From Symbiodinium natans (Eukaryota; Sar; Dinophyceae; Suessiales; Symbiodiniaceae): 64,000 nt of DNA. Positions 12,837 to 25,700 of this stretch are shown piece after piece. Each line of letters begins with the position of its first letter. Positions within the stretch are counted from its first letter, which is position 1. The notes under the pieces are model-generated. The model was not told the origin of the DNA, did not search any database, and worked only from the letters and a program-made list of their open reading frames with translations. A program made the position numbers and the translations under genes. Location: positions 124,001-188,000 of the forward strand of contig CAJNDS010002845.1 of NCBI GenBank assembly GCA_905221605.1. Reading direction: 5' to 3'.

Positions 12837-12873
12837 TCGTCATCATCGTAATCATCACCATCATCACCATCAT
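12763..12873 (+). repeat. CAT/CAC trinucleotide-rich tract
   Basis: Mixed CAT, CAC and CGT triplets encode runs of His or Ile on the plus strand and Met/Asp on the minus strand. A CAGCAGCAG-type stretch follows at 12880-12920. The long ORFs here (to 336 aa) are composition artefacts that run on into the poly-G tract. Confidence 0.93.
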
Positions 12874-13112
12874 CATGAGCCTCAGCAGCAGCTGCAGCAG
12901 CGGCAGCAGCGGCGATTGCCACAACAATGAAGTCCGAGCACTGTTTTTTCTTCTCACCGGGCTTGATTTGCAGGCGCTTGCATATGTTGCCGGGCAGAAT
13001 CCAGCTTGCGAGACTGCGAAGATGAACAACCAGCCACTGAGCTGCATCTTGTTGTCGGGTCTTAGCCGATCTACCGCCACCACTCAACATGGGTTAATTG
13101 TAAACGCTTGCG

Positions 13113-13140
13113 CGCGCCGCCTCGGCAGCCGGGCCGGCCC
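13113..13140 (+). repeat. GC-rich dispersed repeat, copy 1
   Basis: A 28-nt GC-rich sequence (core CGCCGCCTCGGCAGCC) is repeated at 14884-14911 with one mismatch. A segment GCCGAGGCGAATT, inverted relative to the core, follows at about 13608 and, for copy 2, at about 15073. Confidence 0.7.
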
Positions 13141-13199
13141 CAAGACAGGAAAGGAGGAAAGAGGGTTTCGCAAAAAAAGGGAGGAAGGGCAGAGCAGGT

Positions 13200-13352
13200 G
13201 GGGGGGGGGGGGCGGGGGGGGGGAGGGGGTGGGGGGGGGGGGTGGGGGGGGGGGGGGGGGGGTGGGGGGTGGGGGTGGAGGGGGGGGGGGGGGGGGGTGG
13301 GGGAGGGGTTGGGGGGGGGGTGGTGGGGGGGGGTGGCGGGGGGGGGGGGGGT

Positions 13353-13397
<45 letters not shown>

Positions 13398-13419
13398 GGG
13401 GGGGGGGTGGGGGGGGGGG
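13200..13419 (+). repeat. Poly-G / (G)nT tract, about 220 bp
   Basis: Nearly pure G with single T, A or C interruptions. All Gly-rich (plus) and Pro-rich (minus) ORFs from 13071 to 13665 are by-products. True length is doubtful because such runs are hard to sequence. Confidence 0.95.
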
Positions 13420-15494
13420 TTTTTGAGGCACTCCCCCTGCAGGAGCCACCGACAAGCGGACCCTCCACGGCATCGGCTCCAAGGGATTGGGGGGGTCCCA
13501 CAAGGGGGGGGGGGCGTCAGAAAATTTGGCATGGGGGGAAGGGTTGGGTTAGGGGGAAGGAGGCCCGATCCGGGTCTGCTTGTTCCAGACGCTTCTCGGC
13601 AGGAAGCCGAGGCGAATTTTCATCGGTTGGGCTTGCAAAGCTTGGCAGTTGACTCGCAGGTATGATCCCATGAAACTGTTGGGCAAGGGCTGCTTTTGTC
13701 AGCAGGTCTCGCAGCCATTGCCTCAGAGAAGAACATGTCAATCGAAGCTTTGTGGGTTCCATTGTAGGTTTCTCCTTCAAGGACCTGGCCACTCCTTGAC
13801 TTCCGCACTGATGCTCCGCAGCAAGTGTCTCTGGCAGGACTCGCACTGTCATGTGGAGTGGTCTCGACTTGGTCCACTAGAGGAATTGAACGGAACCTCG
13901 GCAGGAGCCACCCTGCAGATCTCGCACTCCAGGGGGAAGCTCCTAGACGCTTCCGCAACTCGTCTGGGGAAATTTCTGGTCAAGCTCAAGACATCGTCCC
14001 ACCAAAAGCTATTCATGTTCTCACACGCACGCTTGTCGAAACGATGTATACTCAAAGCCCGGGACTCTCCGGAGCATGCAGTGTGAACAACCGGTTCAAT
14101 AAATTTCAAGAATACAGGGCTCTGCCTTTGGCTACCTGATCTGGTTCACAGGCAGCAAACAAATGTCGCCTGCTGCTTCAAGGCCCTTATCAGCCTGCAG
14201 AAATTGTACACTTGAAACACAACGCACCCTTCTCTGGACAGGAAGTCACATGTGGCTGGGAACCAGCCAGGTGGTTGCGGACATCTACCAGGCTCTTGGA
14301 ATCGCTGTGATTGGTTGCGCATAGCCTCCAAAGAGCTTCACTTCAGCTCTCCAGTGTGGAGCACTCCCGATCACCGACTGCCATTAAACAACACTTTGCG
14401 TCACGCTGCGTCGTTTGTTTGCTTTGCTTGGTGTTGGAGGTACATCGTGACATGATTGCCAAAGCGTCGCGCAGTGTGGCGCGGCCAGCAAGTACGGTAA
14501 GCCTTGACCTGCCTGCCTCTTGGATATGCTCGTGAGATGTGGCCTGCATCCATCTAAGGTTTACATTGAGAATCAGTACTTCGGCAGTCGCTTGAGCAGT
14601 GCAGAGACTTTTCCAGCATGAGATAAAGCCCCTGGCTTCGCAGTTCGTCTGTTCCCTCCTTCCCTAACTTCCCCTTATTCAGCAGGAACATGTGAAGTGT
14701 TGAGTCATTGAACAGCGGGGGCAGTGCGGGAGCTTGCCTCGAAGACTGCCCCAAGTTGCCCCAAGTCAGGAAGAAGCAATGTCGGAAAGATGCCAATCCC
14801 TGCAGAGCTCCGCGGAGAATGACCTGGCACACCTGCTTTTTCACAAGATCACGACCAAGGCAGATGGGTTACTTCTAAAGAGTCGCGCCGCCTCGGCAGC
14901 CTGGCCGGCCCAACGTGGGGTGTAGCGTGCGCGTAGCAGACGACGAAAAGCGAAAAATCATAATTATGTCGCTTTGTGCAGCGCTGCACTGGCCATGAGC
15001 GCAGGAGGTAAGAGGGCTTCAGGAGGTTCAAGGTGGTCCCAGGAGGGGAAGGCTGGTACACTACGGTCTGAGGCCGAGGCGAATTCCATGCTAGTTACCA
15101 GCTGGGGGGCAGCATGCGATCTGTTGCGTAGTCTACTATAGTCTGTAGTGCTACAAGGTGTTCAGAGGCATGGAACGAGGTAAACTGTTTTGCAAGTTTG
15201 CTCACATCTTCATCTTTCCCTTATTCCCGCACATCGAACGCGGAACCTTTGGGTTTCTTGGTTTGGTTGTTCCCGCTGTCTGGCAGGCCCAGCGTGGTGA
15301 GAAATTCTCTGCCGTTATTGTTTTTCCACTTGCGACGGAGGAGTCTGAGAAGCTCGACTGCAGTGCGATTTTGCAATCGAGAGCCCGCAGCACTTTGCCT
15401 AGTAGTAGTCGTCGTCGTCGTCCTCGTCGTCGTCGTCGTCGTCGAGCTGTGAATGGACATCCTTGGCCCGCCTGTGCGACAAAGACACTAGACT
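13420..15494. other. Spacer without recognisable genes; GC-rich repeat copy 2 and CGT-triplet tract
   Basis: Overlapping ORFs of 100-170 aa occur on both strands at 13517-14139 without family motifs. GC-rich repeat copy 2 is at 14884-14911. A GTC/CGT triplet tract lies at 15407-15452 and produces poly-Arg or poly-Thr ORFs. A protein-like plus frame at 14778-14880 (EEAMSERCQSLQSSAEND...) could be an exon, but it has no recognisable family. Confidence 0.4.
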
Positions 15495-16232
15495 TCAGAG
15501 AAAAGCAGAAGCATAAGCCGCCTGAGCATTTTGGTCTCTGCACGTAACGTGCCTGTTTTGCAGCACCACACAATGCCTTTGTGTGCTGTACGGTAGCACA
15601 CCATGATAGCACCAGCTGCAAAGTTGCATAGCAGGCATCAGCATAGCGAGCTGCAGGACCCAGTATCCCAACTTGCGCACAGCGCAGTGCATGCAAGAGG
15701 CGAGGTCTAGCGGCTTTGTGTCCACGCTCATCACTTCCTCTGTGCTGGTCACATCTAGGCTTATACGCATCGCAAACTGTTGCCGTGTGCTACTGGCAGG
15801 CGCTGGTGGAGCTCCTTGGCATGACCGGTTCATCAGTTTCCACATGTTTCCACAAAACGCAAGTTGAAGTGCTCTGGTAGCTGCGAACTCGCGTCCGAGG
15901 TTCTGGGCGAGAAACCACATCAGAGCCTCGTTGAAAACAAGACTTTCTTGTGCCGAGCAGAAGCTGCAACAGACGAGTGCAGGAATATGGTTTTGAGCTC
16001 GAGCCGTTTTGATGAGGCGCCCCATTGTCAGAGTACTTCGGAATGTACCACCTAGCCAATGTTGTGTCCGTGCTGCTTGGCTGAAACTCGATGTTTGCTG
16101 CTGTTGGGAAGAGAAATGTATTGTATGGCCGATCTGTTCATTGTTGCTACAGTGCTGCAGCTTAGTTCCTCGGTGTGCAGCTGGAATCCAGGAAGTAGTA
16201 GGCACAGCATCCAAAGCCCCGAGGAATTCCAC
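15495..16232 (-). other. Uncharacterised 245-codon ORF, coding status uncertain
   Basis: The longest minus-strand ORF in the window that is not caused by a simple repeat. Its central part has mixed composition with Trp, Cys, Met and charged residues (for example FNEALMWFLAQNLGREF). No signal peptide, known domain or catalytic motif was recognised. It runs against the direction of every recognised gene here, which lowers the prior. It could be a remnant of a mobile or retrocopied gene, or chance. Confidence 0.25.
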
Positions 16233-19182
16233 ATCTTCAGCATTCTACGGGATTTTTGTCCATTCGAAGCTCGTTGCCATCGACTACGACACTGAAGGCA
16301 GCGCATCATCACGGTCTTCTAGCAGTATGATCGCAGGACAAATGGGGTGCACACTCCGCACTACGCAGGTGCCGAAGCCATCGTCGGCAGTGCCAACCTG
16401 AATGATCGCTCCCTGCTCGGGGACCGCGATGCAGAGGTAAGCGTGGCCGTCAGGGGCCCTTTCGTCCAGGCGCATTGCGCATGTTTGCAAGGTGGCTTCA
16501 GATCAGGCTAGCGATTTGACCAAAAAAAGATGATACGGTTCACTCCCCACCGTTGCAGGCAGGGGGGGGGGGGGCCCGTAAATAGAAAGCTTTGGACTTA
16601 CCTGTGCGGCCAGCCAGAGTGTGGGCTCGTTCGTATACAGGGAGGAGGCTAAAGGAAATCGGCCCAAGGATTTGCCAGGGGGGGGGGAGGGTTCGAAAGT
16701 TCGAAATGTAAGGTCTATTGAGTCTTATTCTCATGCAGCAAGGTGTGGCTGCAGTGATGCCTTACTTCGGGTTGTGGCTTTAGAGTGCCAGGCGATGATG
16801 TCTATTCTGCCGGGGCCCTGGCTGGCTGTACTATGGCTCATCATCTGTCATGCCTTGCCTTGCTTCTCAGAATTTTTCGAACCTGTCAAGGCTTCAGTCT
16901 CACGCAGCATCTTCTTTACCCAGTGCTGTGGACCTGCAGCCACATCTATCTGAAGTAGCCGAGACGTGGCGCGATAGTAATGTTTCAAAGCCGAGTCCTT
17001 AAGGGGAACGTGCCCACATGTGCCAAACACTCGCACCTTTCCAATTTCCAAGGAGGCCAACGCTGAGAGACTCAAGGACATTGGCATGGACTGGGCCAAG
17101 GTGCTTGGAACGTAGTCGTGTGCGTTCGTGCCTCTTTGGTGCCTGATGAGCATTGTGCACTGACACAAATCTTGCACGATGTCCAGGGCACCTTGGGATC
17201 CAAGCAGCTCCTGGATCAGAACATCAGGTGTCTGTTCTGATTGTTGGAAGAAAGGTTTTGAGTGGCATGGACATATGAAGCGACATGGGTCGCAAGAGCC
17301 GAACTTCTCTCAATCTGAGGGCACCTCTCGCGCGGGCAGATCCGGTGCTCGACACCGCCGAGGCCTTCATGGTCGGCGCAGGAAGCTCCACAAGAGTTCA
17401 GATGGATTCAGATTTTGGGGGTATGAGGGGGTATGAGCAGCACCTTCCGAAATCTGTGGAAAAACTGTGGAAATCTGTGTCCCCTGGAACGGTGAGATTT
17501 TGCAAACACCCACAGATTGGACACAGAATCTTCACAGGTTTACCCCTAGACTATCTACGGGAGATTGCAGATATTCTACAGACTTCTCACAGGGTTTTCA
17601 CAGGTTCTCAGACCAACAGAACCGCAGGCCACAGATTGTTCACATAGTCTGTACACATTTTCGACAGATTGCGGTTCTTTAGAAGCACACTTTGGACACT
17701 GATTTTCCACAGAACTCCTAAGACCCTCCTCAAACATTACCACGATCCGCCATAGTCATAAACCGAAACAAGCAACAAAAACGCCCTGACAACTCTTCCG
17801 GTTTTCGGTGCCGGCCCCCCTTTCCCACCCCCCGGTGCCCTTCCCCTCGACAGATTCTCCGCAGATGTCCACAGTTTCGGGAGCCGGCCGGGCAGAACAA
17901 CCACCAAACACAGAGAAAACACAGAAAAACTCAACAAACAGCACCGGGGGGGCTTGTCCTTCACTGAGGAGTTCACTGGAAGCTGGTGCCCGGACAGTTG
18001 CAGCAGGAACTGAGAGGTCAACTGCTTCCTTGGAATGTGGCCTTGTGGGGTGATGCAGATGTATACAGGCAGCTTGCTCTCAACTGTTACAAGTCACCTG
18101 GCTTGGACTTCAACTGAAACACGCGATGTCATCAAAGTTAGGTCCTGGAAGCACTTTCATCCGACGGGCGCGTGGCTGCAGACCTCCTAGTCCGAGTCCA
18201 GTGGCCATCGACATGTGGCTATCTGTGGGCTTTGCAACGGCGATATGGCCGGCAGCGAGGACGAGTGACTCGCTGCAATTAGCAGGGGCAACAACTTTCT
18301 CCTGTCGTGATCTGTCCTGGACACAGACGGGCTAACCAGGTGCGCCTGCGTTTGCCCCCGGTCCGCCATCGCTGAGCGTGTCGTCAGAGCAGATGCAGCT
18401 GCGGGCGTGTGCTGTGCTTGGTACATCTGGAATCTCCATGGACCTGTTGGTGTCTTCTGGGCACAAACAGCGGCATCGAGCAGCAGCAAAAAATCAGTGG
18501 CCGCACTCTGCCGTGTCATGCTCGGCTTTGCAGACACGGATGTTCATTGAGCGTTTCGAGGCAGCAGAAGAAGCTCGAGCAGATCCTCAAGGACGGCAAG
18601 GAACCCTGAGACGTGATGGGTAGAATTTTCCACACCACTGTTTCACTCTAATTTGTTATGCCATTCGGGAAATGCCGGTGCATTGGCAGTTTCTGGGGTG
18701 CAAGCACAGCATGTTTCCTGCAAGCAAGATATAGGCTGCTGGTGCTCGCACCCCTGCGCTCTTCCGGACTTGGTGCAAGATGCCGTCGAGGGCGGCATCT
18801 CATTGCAGTTCTGCAGAGTCGCACTTTTGATTTATGGCTGTGCCCACTCCGCAATGATTTTGTGACCTGCGGATGGGCATAAGGCACAACCAGAGTCACA
18901 AAACCGGATATGTCTGACTTGGCGTGAGCATCAATGCCTTGAAGTGTGGTCGGTGTTGTCGCAGATGGTTTGCTGCCCTTTGCTGCCTGTGCTGGCTCCA
19001 GTCCTGGTTAGAAGCGAGTACTGTTTCGTCTCACAGTGCCCGCACCTCATGCTGTGGTATGTGCTGCGCAAAGCTGTCAAATCGAAATTTGTTGAGTTGC
19101 CGGCTGCTTTGCTGGATCCAGGCCGACCCCATGGGAGAGTTTGCTCAGCACCTTCGCGGCAGAAGCAATTTTTTTTGGCAGC
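16233..19182. other. Spacer with a few exon-like plus-strand segments
   Basis: At 17053-17118 a plus frame reads EANAERLKDIGMDWAKVLGT after a consensus AG|G acceptor. At 17188-17229 another reads GTLGSKQLLDQNIR between an AG and a GT donor. Both look like genuine short exons, but I do not recognise the family. Two G runs lie at 16561-16574 and 16678-16687. At 17450-17660 there are dispersed copies of a CACAG.TT-like motif. The rest is featureless to me. Confidence 0.4.
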
Positions 19183-19931
19183 TCATGCTGCATGCCAAGC
19201 ACGTTGAAGCCAAAAACAATGGACGGCTGAACCAAGGCTTGACAAATTCTTGAACCAGGAGAAGTCCAGCTCTTCCAGTATCTTGCCGACCCCTGTCAGC
19301 CCTGCCTGGTATGACCCAGAGGCCAAATCCTGGTATGGCCGCTGCCCTACAACACATTGGAGCACCGTGGGGCACAGTGGCAACATGCTCTGCCATATTC
19401 TGCCATCCTGTGGCTGACCCTGTGATCTCTTGTGCAAGATGACGCATGTCTGCAGGCCAGCAAGATATGGTGGGCCTCTCCCGCAAGGACAAGCAGAGCC
19501 TTGTTTCCTGCGCCATGTTTTGCCACCTTGCTGAATAGCGACCATACACCAGTCATGGTGCTTTTGGACGTGACCGTCTGGAGACCCTGATTTGCCAAGG
19601 TCAGTATGCCCCCACCGGCCGTGCTCGCTGCCGCCGCTGTGGAGAGGAGATCGACAAGGGTGTGGCCGGTCCAAAACAGTTCCATCACCAGGGGGTAGTG
19701 GGCGCACGAGAGCGCAATCGTGGGTTTCAGCTCGCAGGCCATCGGTAGCCATGTCTGATGAAGCGTTTGCAGTCGTAGCACAGGCTGTGCAAAGCCCAGG
19801 CACTGAGATTGGGATACCCCTTCCGTTGGAGGCGGATAGAAATGAAGCTGAGCATGGATGCCAGATGTTGCAAGTCCATCCATAGTTTGTGGCTGAGAGT
19901 GCCCTCTTCTCAAGGCAAAGTGAAGATGCAT
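19183..19931 (-). other. Overlapping minus-strand ORFs (206 and 194 codons), coding status uncertain
   Basis: Two minus-strand frames overlap extensively: 19803-19183 and 19931-19347. The second contains a smooth hydrophobic stretch (NKALLVLAGEAHHILLACRHA). No family signature was recognised. Two overlapping open frames more likely reflect a stop-poor composition than two genes; one of them may be a decayed coding copy. Confidence 0.2.
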
Positions 19932-20898
19932 ATACTCTGTACCTGCACCCGGAGTGCTACGAGTCGTCTGTCTTTGGCATCAAGGATCTGGAAGCGTGCT
20001 CTTGTTGTGTTGGGGGCCAAATGGACTTGCACAAAACCTGAAAGGAACGCAAACAGTGTCATAATGTGTCATGCATTCGCGGCCCGAGCGAAGCAAAATG
20101 GAGTGCATCCCCAGCGGACTTCGACGCGAAGTTGGGGTAGTCAAATTTGCAGCAGGGCTTGCGACCTCACAAAAATGAGTTGCGAATCAGAAGCGAAGAA
20201 ACAAGCACGACGTCTAATTTTGAGCACCACCGCACCAGTGTGCTCCGTCATCGTGCAAAAACTTGGAAACGCGAACGGTTTGGGGAGGGGCTTGCTGGGT
20301 CGGCTGGGCTCCGAGGCACCTCCAATTTGCAGTGAGTCTCTCCATTCTCTGCAGAATCTCTGAGAAAGGGGGGATGAAGGAGGATGATACAATGGTGTAG
20401 AGTAGGTCCCTAGATGTCCGTAAGAACTTCTGACACCTCGTGGCCGAATCACGCGCCCGGCTCTGGCCTCGGGCCTTGACTTCGCGTGTTTTCTTGCAAG
20501 TCAATTTAGTATATGGAACGAAGGAAAGGAACAAGGAGAAGATTCCATGGGAAGGAGAGTTCAGCCTTAGAAGCGATCCGTGAGCTGGCTCCACAGCGCC
20601 GAGCGGGGGTTTCTACCTCATGGTCCAGCTGTTGCGTTCACACCTTTATATCATTTCGCGCGTCACACTACGTTCACTTACTCCCTTACAAATTATATTA
20701 ATGCGTTTTTCATACGGCTGCGACAGAGACACCTCGGGCGAGAGCATCAAGATATATCAAGAGGCTTTGCCACCTCGACTCTGGGCACTCTCCTTTCTGG
20801 GAGCAATCGCATTGGAGAGGCGCGTCAAGCTTCAGCAATTAGCGCGCCGCCTGGGGTCGGGGGCGGCAAGCCATGGCGGGGGTTAAGCCTGTCGCCCG

Positions 20899-21480
20899 TG
20901 ATGTCTAAGACATCTGACCCGTCTGACGAGAGTTTCACCGCGCAGTTCCGAAAAATGCTTCTGACACTTGAGAAATGGAGAAGCAGACTTCATGAACAAG
21001 TGTACTCAAGGCTTGCGGTCATTGCAGCGCGCGTGTTTGCATATTTTTGCATGAATGCACCTTTCCTTGACGCAACCAGTTGGGTGCAGGAGAAGGACTT
21101 AAGGAATAAGATCTTCGGGTATGAGGCGCTCAACAACACCGAGCGCCAACGCTTGTGGAAGGCCCGTGGGTGCCACTTTCGCTGAATAGGCCTCGCGAGG
21201 TCAAGATATGTCAAGATATGTCAAGATGCTTTCGATACTCACCGATCTGATGCGGCGCTAGCTTCTGAACAGAGGCGAATAGTCTGGCAGGCCATGCGTT
21301 CGGAGAGTCGTGCGGCCAAGGCCAGCCGTGAAGGCGAGGACGCTGTGAATTGATTGTCAGAAGATATTGCCGAGCTCAACTGTCGCTTTAGCAGTGTGGC
21401 AAGAAATGCGCGATTTATGGCAACAGTCGAGGCTTCTTGCTCAGTTCAAACAAACTCATGCTGACGAACCGCGTAAGTTC
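20899..21480 (+). other. Exon-like segments of an unrecognised plus-strand gene
   Basis: From an ATG near 20900 the frame reads MSKTSDPSDESFTAQFRKM and onward to a stop at 21185 (EALNNTERQRLWKARGCHFR). About 21228-21353 then reads DAFDTHRSDAALASEQRR..., and about 21358-21468 reads EDIAELNCRFSSVARNARF.... These are polar, charged and helix-prone. They lie 1.2-1.8 kb upstream of the first identified RAD16 exon and could belong to its missing 5' end or to another gene. Family unknown. Confidence 0.35.
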
Positions 21481-22720
21481 ATCCCCCCCATCTCCCTCCT
21501 GGACATCAAGACGTCGTTCTCCTAGATGAACGGCAACAATGCTGGCTTAGAAACTAAATAAAATAATGCTCATGCAAATTCGGGCAGTATGGTGACATGC
21601 GGGAGCATAGGGTGCCGAGCGTTGATTCCGCCCGGAGTCCGAGAAAGAAATACCAGTGAAGTCTTTGGACGAGAAGAGACCCGTTCAGCTAGCTGTGACT
21701 TGGCATTTGTAGTGCAATCGTTGGGTTCATAGGAGCAACTGGTTGGGCAAGGTGCTGTGAAGTTCTAAGCTGGGCAGGATGTTTAGGAATACAGAAACAT
21801 CCCAAAGCCCCTACAAACCCTAAAATGGTAAACTCCAAGCATAAAAGAGCCTGATCCCTCAGCAGCTGGGGCGACGTATTCCGTGGGTAAACTTTGTCGA
21901 CGCCACTGCAACCGGGGCCCACCTGATTGCAAAATCAGCTGCCGATGCATTTTGCTGCACATGCCATGTGCCAACTTCTCTTTGTCTTGCCGGGACATTT
22001 CGGCACAACTCTGTTTCTACGAGTTAAATGACCAGACAGCACCAGACCACCCATTCTACAGAGGGTTGTAGCCCTCATTTTATAGAATGGGTCAAAGGGG
22101 ATGTGTTCTCTCAGTTGTTTCGTGTTTCGTCTACATTGCCGCTGGAGCCAACCCCAACCTGGAGCCCTTCTCTTCATTCTCTTCATCGCTTGACCTTGTC
22201 GAGACCTTGTCCAGTCAGGCCCCACCCCCATCCCGGTCAGCTTGGGCGCACATGCCATTTGAGATGGCTCGGCAAGGTTAGGTGGCCCAGGATTGGGTGT
22301 CTGGTGCATCTTTATCTGATAGTCGCCAGGCAGGCCTTGCAAGCCTTGCATGTCATTTCATGGAAAGTTTCCTTCCAGCCCACTCGCTTCCTCTTCGCAA
22401 TTGTTGCGCCGGTCGGGCCTCTCAACATGCTAGGAGTCGAGTGGGCCCCGTGGTGCTTGGACACAGCACAGGAAATCGCCCTCCAGCAGGTCGTCGGTGC
22501 AGAGTGGACAAAAACGTCATTGGTTCCCCTCTGCCTTGCAGGAAGACTGCTGGAAAGGAGATAGAAAGAGAATGGGAACAAAGATCGAGACAAAATGATA
22601 TTCCATGAGTTTCAAAACCATACCAATGCACAGGCAGTGGCACAGACAGCATTCTCCCGAATGACTCCGAACAGTAGGACGCGGGCTTGCATAAATATGT
22701 GGAAAGCCTTTTATTTGCAG
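21481..22720. other. Spacer or first intron(s) of the RAD16-like gene
   Basis: No assignable coding segment. Degenerate telomere-type words (CCCTACAAACCCTAAAAT) appear at 21810-21826. The start codon of the downstream helicase gene must lie here or further upstream. Confidence 0.35.
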
Positions 22721-25700
22721 GTGCCGAAGCAGCAGCAGAGTACTCTAGTGGCTCCGTGGGCGTCGTGACGAAGAACTTACCAGCAGTACCCGTTCCGAAG
22801 GACGTGCACAGAGAGAGAGAGAGAGAGACATGAAGAGACATCGCCACATATCGACACGAATGAGGCAGTCATTCTTTGCTCTTGGTGGTGACAAATCAGG
22901 GTTATCAGATTTATCAGATGGGCTTGGGAAGACGCAAGGACTTAGCGGTTCCCATGTTGCCCTTCCAGAAGGAAGGCCATCGAAGATGCTTCGGTTTGCA
23001 TATTTCGGCACTGGCGGAAACAAGCCTTCCAAGGGTGTCAGCTGTGTCTACTCGCAGGTCTGGCCTGGATGTGTCACCAAGAAGAATCCACAGTGCGTGG
23101 GGGCATTCTGGCCGATGAGATGGGCATGGGCAAGACGATTCAGGTTCCTTGGAGATTGCTGTCGGGCGAACTGTTCGAGCATAGTGTTCGGTAGATTGAA
23201 TTTGTGCAGATCACATTGTGCGAAAAGGGCCCACTGCCTCTGAGCCTCTAAGCTTCGGCGAGGCCATCAGCTTACTGCTGGCTCGCCCCTTGAAGGGGCC
23301 ATGCCTAGTGGTGTGCCCAATGGCGGCTGTCCAGCAGTGGGTGAAGGAGATTGCCCTTGGCCCGCACGAAGACAGACGTGATACTGGAGGTGCTGTACTT
23401 TGGGTAATGATTGCAGCGTGCAAGCTCAGGCCAAGTTTACCAAGAAAGGCCGGGTCGTTTTGCGGAGCCGAGAGCTGACAGCCCAGCGCCTCGAACAGGA
23501 ACACTGCGAACACTTGTCTACCACGGCTCAGAGAAGGGTAAGGTGGCCACGCAGTTCAAGAAATGCCGCTGTGCCTGAATGTCATGACCATGCCACTACT
23601 TCATACTTGGGGCGAGTGCGAGAAGCCAAGGTGATGTTGTGATCACTACGTATCAGACCCTCGAGCTCCTCTGGCTTCACTGAAACATCGGGACAGGGTG
23701 TAAATTGGCCTGTCCTTGTCCTACGTACTCCCCAATCAGTTCCCAAATCAGTTCCCAGAGGCTTAGTGTGCAGAGATTCCGGTTCGTCAGCATGTAACAT
23801 GTATAAGTTGCACTGAACATCGTGGGACATCAGCCCCAAAGCTTCACAGTCGGGCCGAAACGAGCGTGAGTTGCACGAGCAGCACCCGCAGCATTGGCAT
23901 CGCCAACACCTGCAGTTGCAATGAGATGCGCACATACGCACACATGCGGGCATCCGTAGCCGGGCTGTACTCAGTGCGGCAGCTTTCTGTTGACCCAGTA
24001 CCTGCATCACAAGGTCCGACTATCGACGTGAATCACACAAGCATCGACTGAAGTGCAGCTCAGCCGGATGGCTCACATAGCTGTTGTCTCCGCACCTACC
24101 TTGGCCTCTTGAACCCAGCATCTTTGAAACAATGCCAAGGCAAGTACTGCGGCAAGCTCTTTATGCCCGAGTGCCTTGGCTTCCGAAGTTGTGCGAGGGT
24201 TTTGCATGACTTCGAGTCCTGGAAACTGTTCTGAGATTGGGTAAGAGATGCCATTAGGTACCCTTTATCATCGAATCCCCCTAACGCCTTACACCTCCTC
24301 AAAAGGGCCCACACTTTAAATGGGGGACCAAGAGGACCTCGATAGTCAGAGCCCTCGGCAGTTGGTGCTTTCCAGGAAGCTCGCCTTCCACCAGCGGTAC
24401 TTCTGCGGTCCCAATGCTGAGAAGACAAAGAAGCAACAGACGCCTGGACACAAAACACATATCTCTTAAAGTTGTCTCAGTTGCCTCAGAAATAGATCCT
24501 GAAAGCAGAGGTTGAACCTCTTAGTCCTTGGCCCAGGAAGACTGCTGCCAAGAAAGCCATGCAGAGCATGGGCATTGGAAACGCTTCCACTTCGTCCTCG
24601 TCAAAGGATTCCCCACCGACCATCACCAACATCTACCGCTCGGTCCTTGGCAAACTTGTGGCAGTCTTGTGGCCATGATCGGCATTCGCCACGTCGAACC
24701 CCTTGCCCAAGGCGACTTCATGAAGCAGGCGGGGGTCGATGTGAAGGCCAAAGGTTACTGGAACGCCCCTTGCATGAACAAGGAGGCACAGCGAGCATCT
24801 GAAAAACTGCCTGCCTCCTGCTCGCTCGGCCGAGGTCATGAAGGAGACCCGAGACAGGCTGCAGGCATGACTACACGCTGCTACACGCCTTCAGATCCAT
24901 GAGAACAGCTGGGGTATGCTGGGGTATTTTATGATTTAGGACTTTGCGCTTCAGGCGAAATCCTCCTCCTCGTCTTCAAAGGCATCTTCTGCCAAACCTT
25001 CTTAAACATTCCGTTCGATGTGCAGCGATACTAGGTGCATTCTGTCACAGACAGTCCCGCCTCCTGCTTCGCCAGTTTCGGCATGGCTGTCAGCCTGTGT
25101 AGTGCAGGCCCAAGCAGGCGAGGATGGCCTCAGTCGCGAACGCCTTACACTCCTGGACAAGAAGGCGCTACGCCTGTTTACACCTGTTTGTGTGCACTTT
25201 GCAGCGAAGTAGTCGAAAACGTCGGCAGCCGGATGCTGTTTCAATTGAGAGCTTGGAGGAGTTGACGGACCTGTGCGTGAAGAAAGGCCAGGGCTTCAAA
25301 GCAGAGACTGTTCAGTTGCACTTGGCCTGTCAATGCATTACAAAATCAAAGTTGTTTTTTTTTAATCAGATATTTGTGCTTGGCCGAATACCAGCATCCA
25401 GGCCTGGATTCCGTTGGCCGCAAGCCCGAGCTGGTAGACCGGCTCATGGAGTTTGCCGTCCGTGGCGTTGCCTCCAAGTCGACCCCGGCGAAGAAGGAGC
25501 CCTCTCTCGCAGAGAGCCCTTTCAGAGACGTAGATTAATGCGATTCGGTATGCAGGGACTCCCTGCGGTTCGTTCTCTTGGGTTCAGGGCCCCCCCCCCC
25601 CCCCTCTCGAGAGACAGAGTTGCTATTTGTACCGTTGTCGGCGTACCCTTCAGCAGCCTCAGCTCGACAGGCAACACTTGCCATGAAGCTCATGGCATCC

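Noticed and set aside
12416-13426. 336-codon plus ORF with poly-Ile and poly-Gly
   Set aside because: It runs through the CAT/CAC tract and the poly-G tract, which lack stops in this frame.
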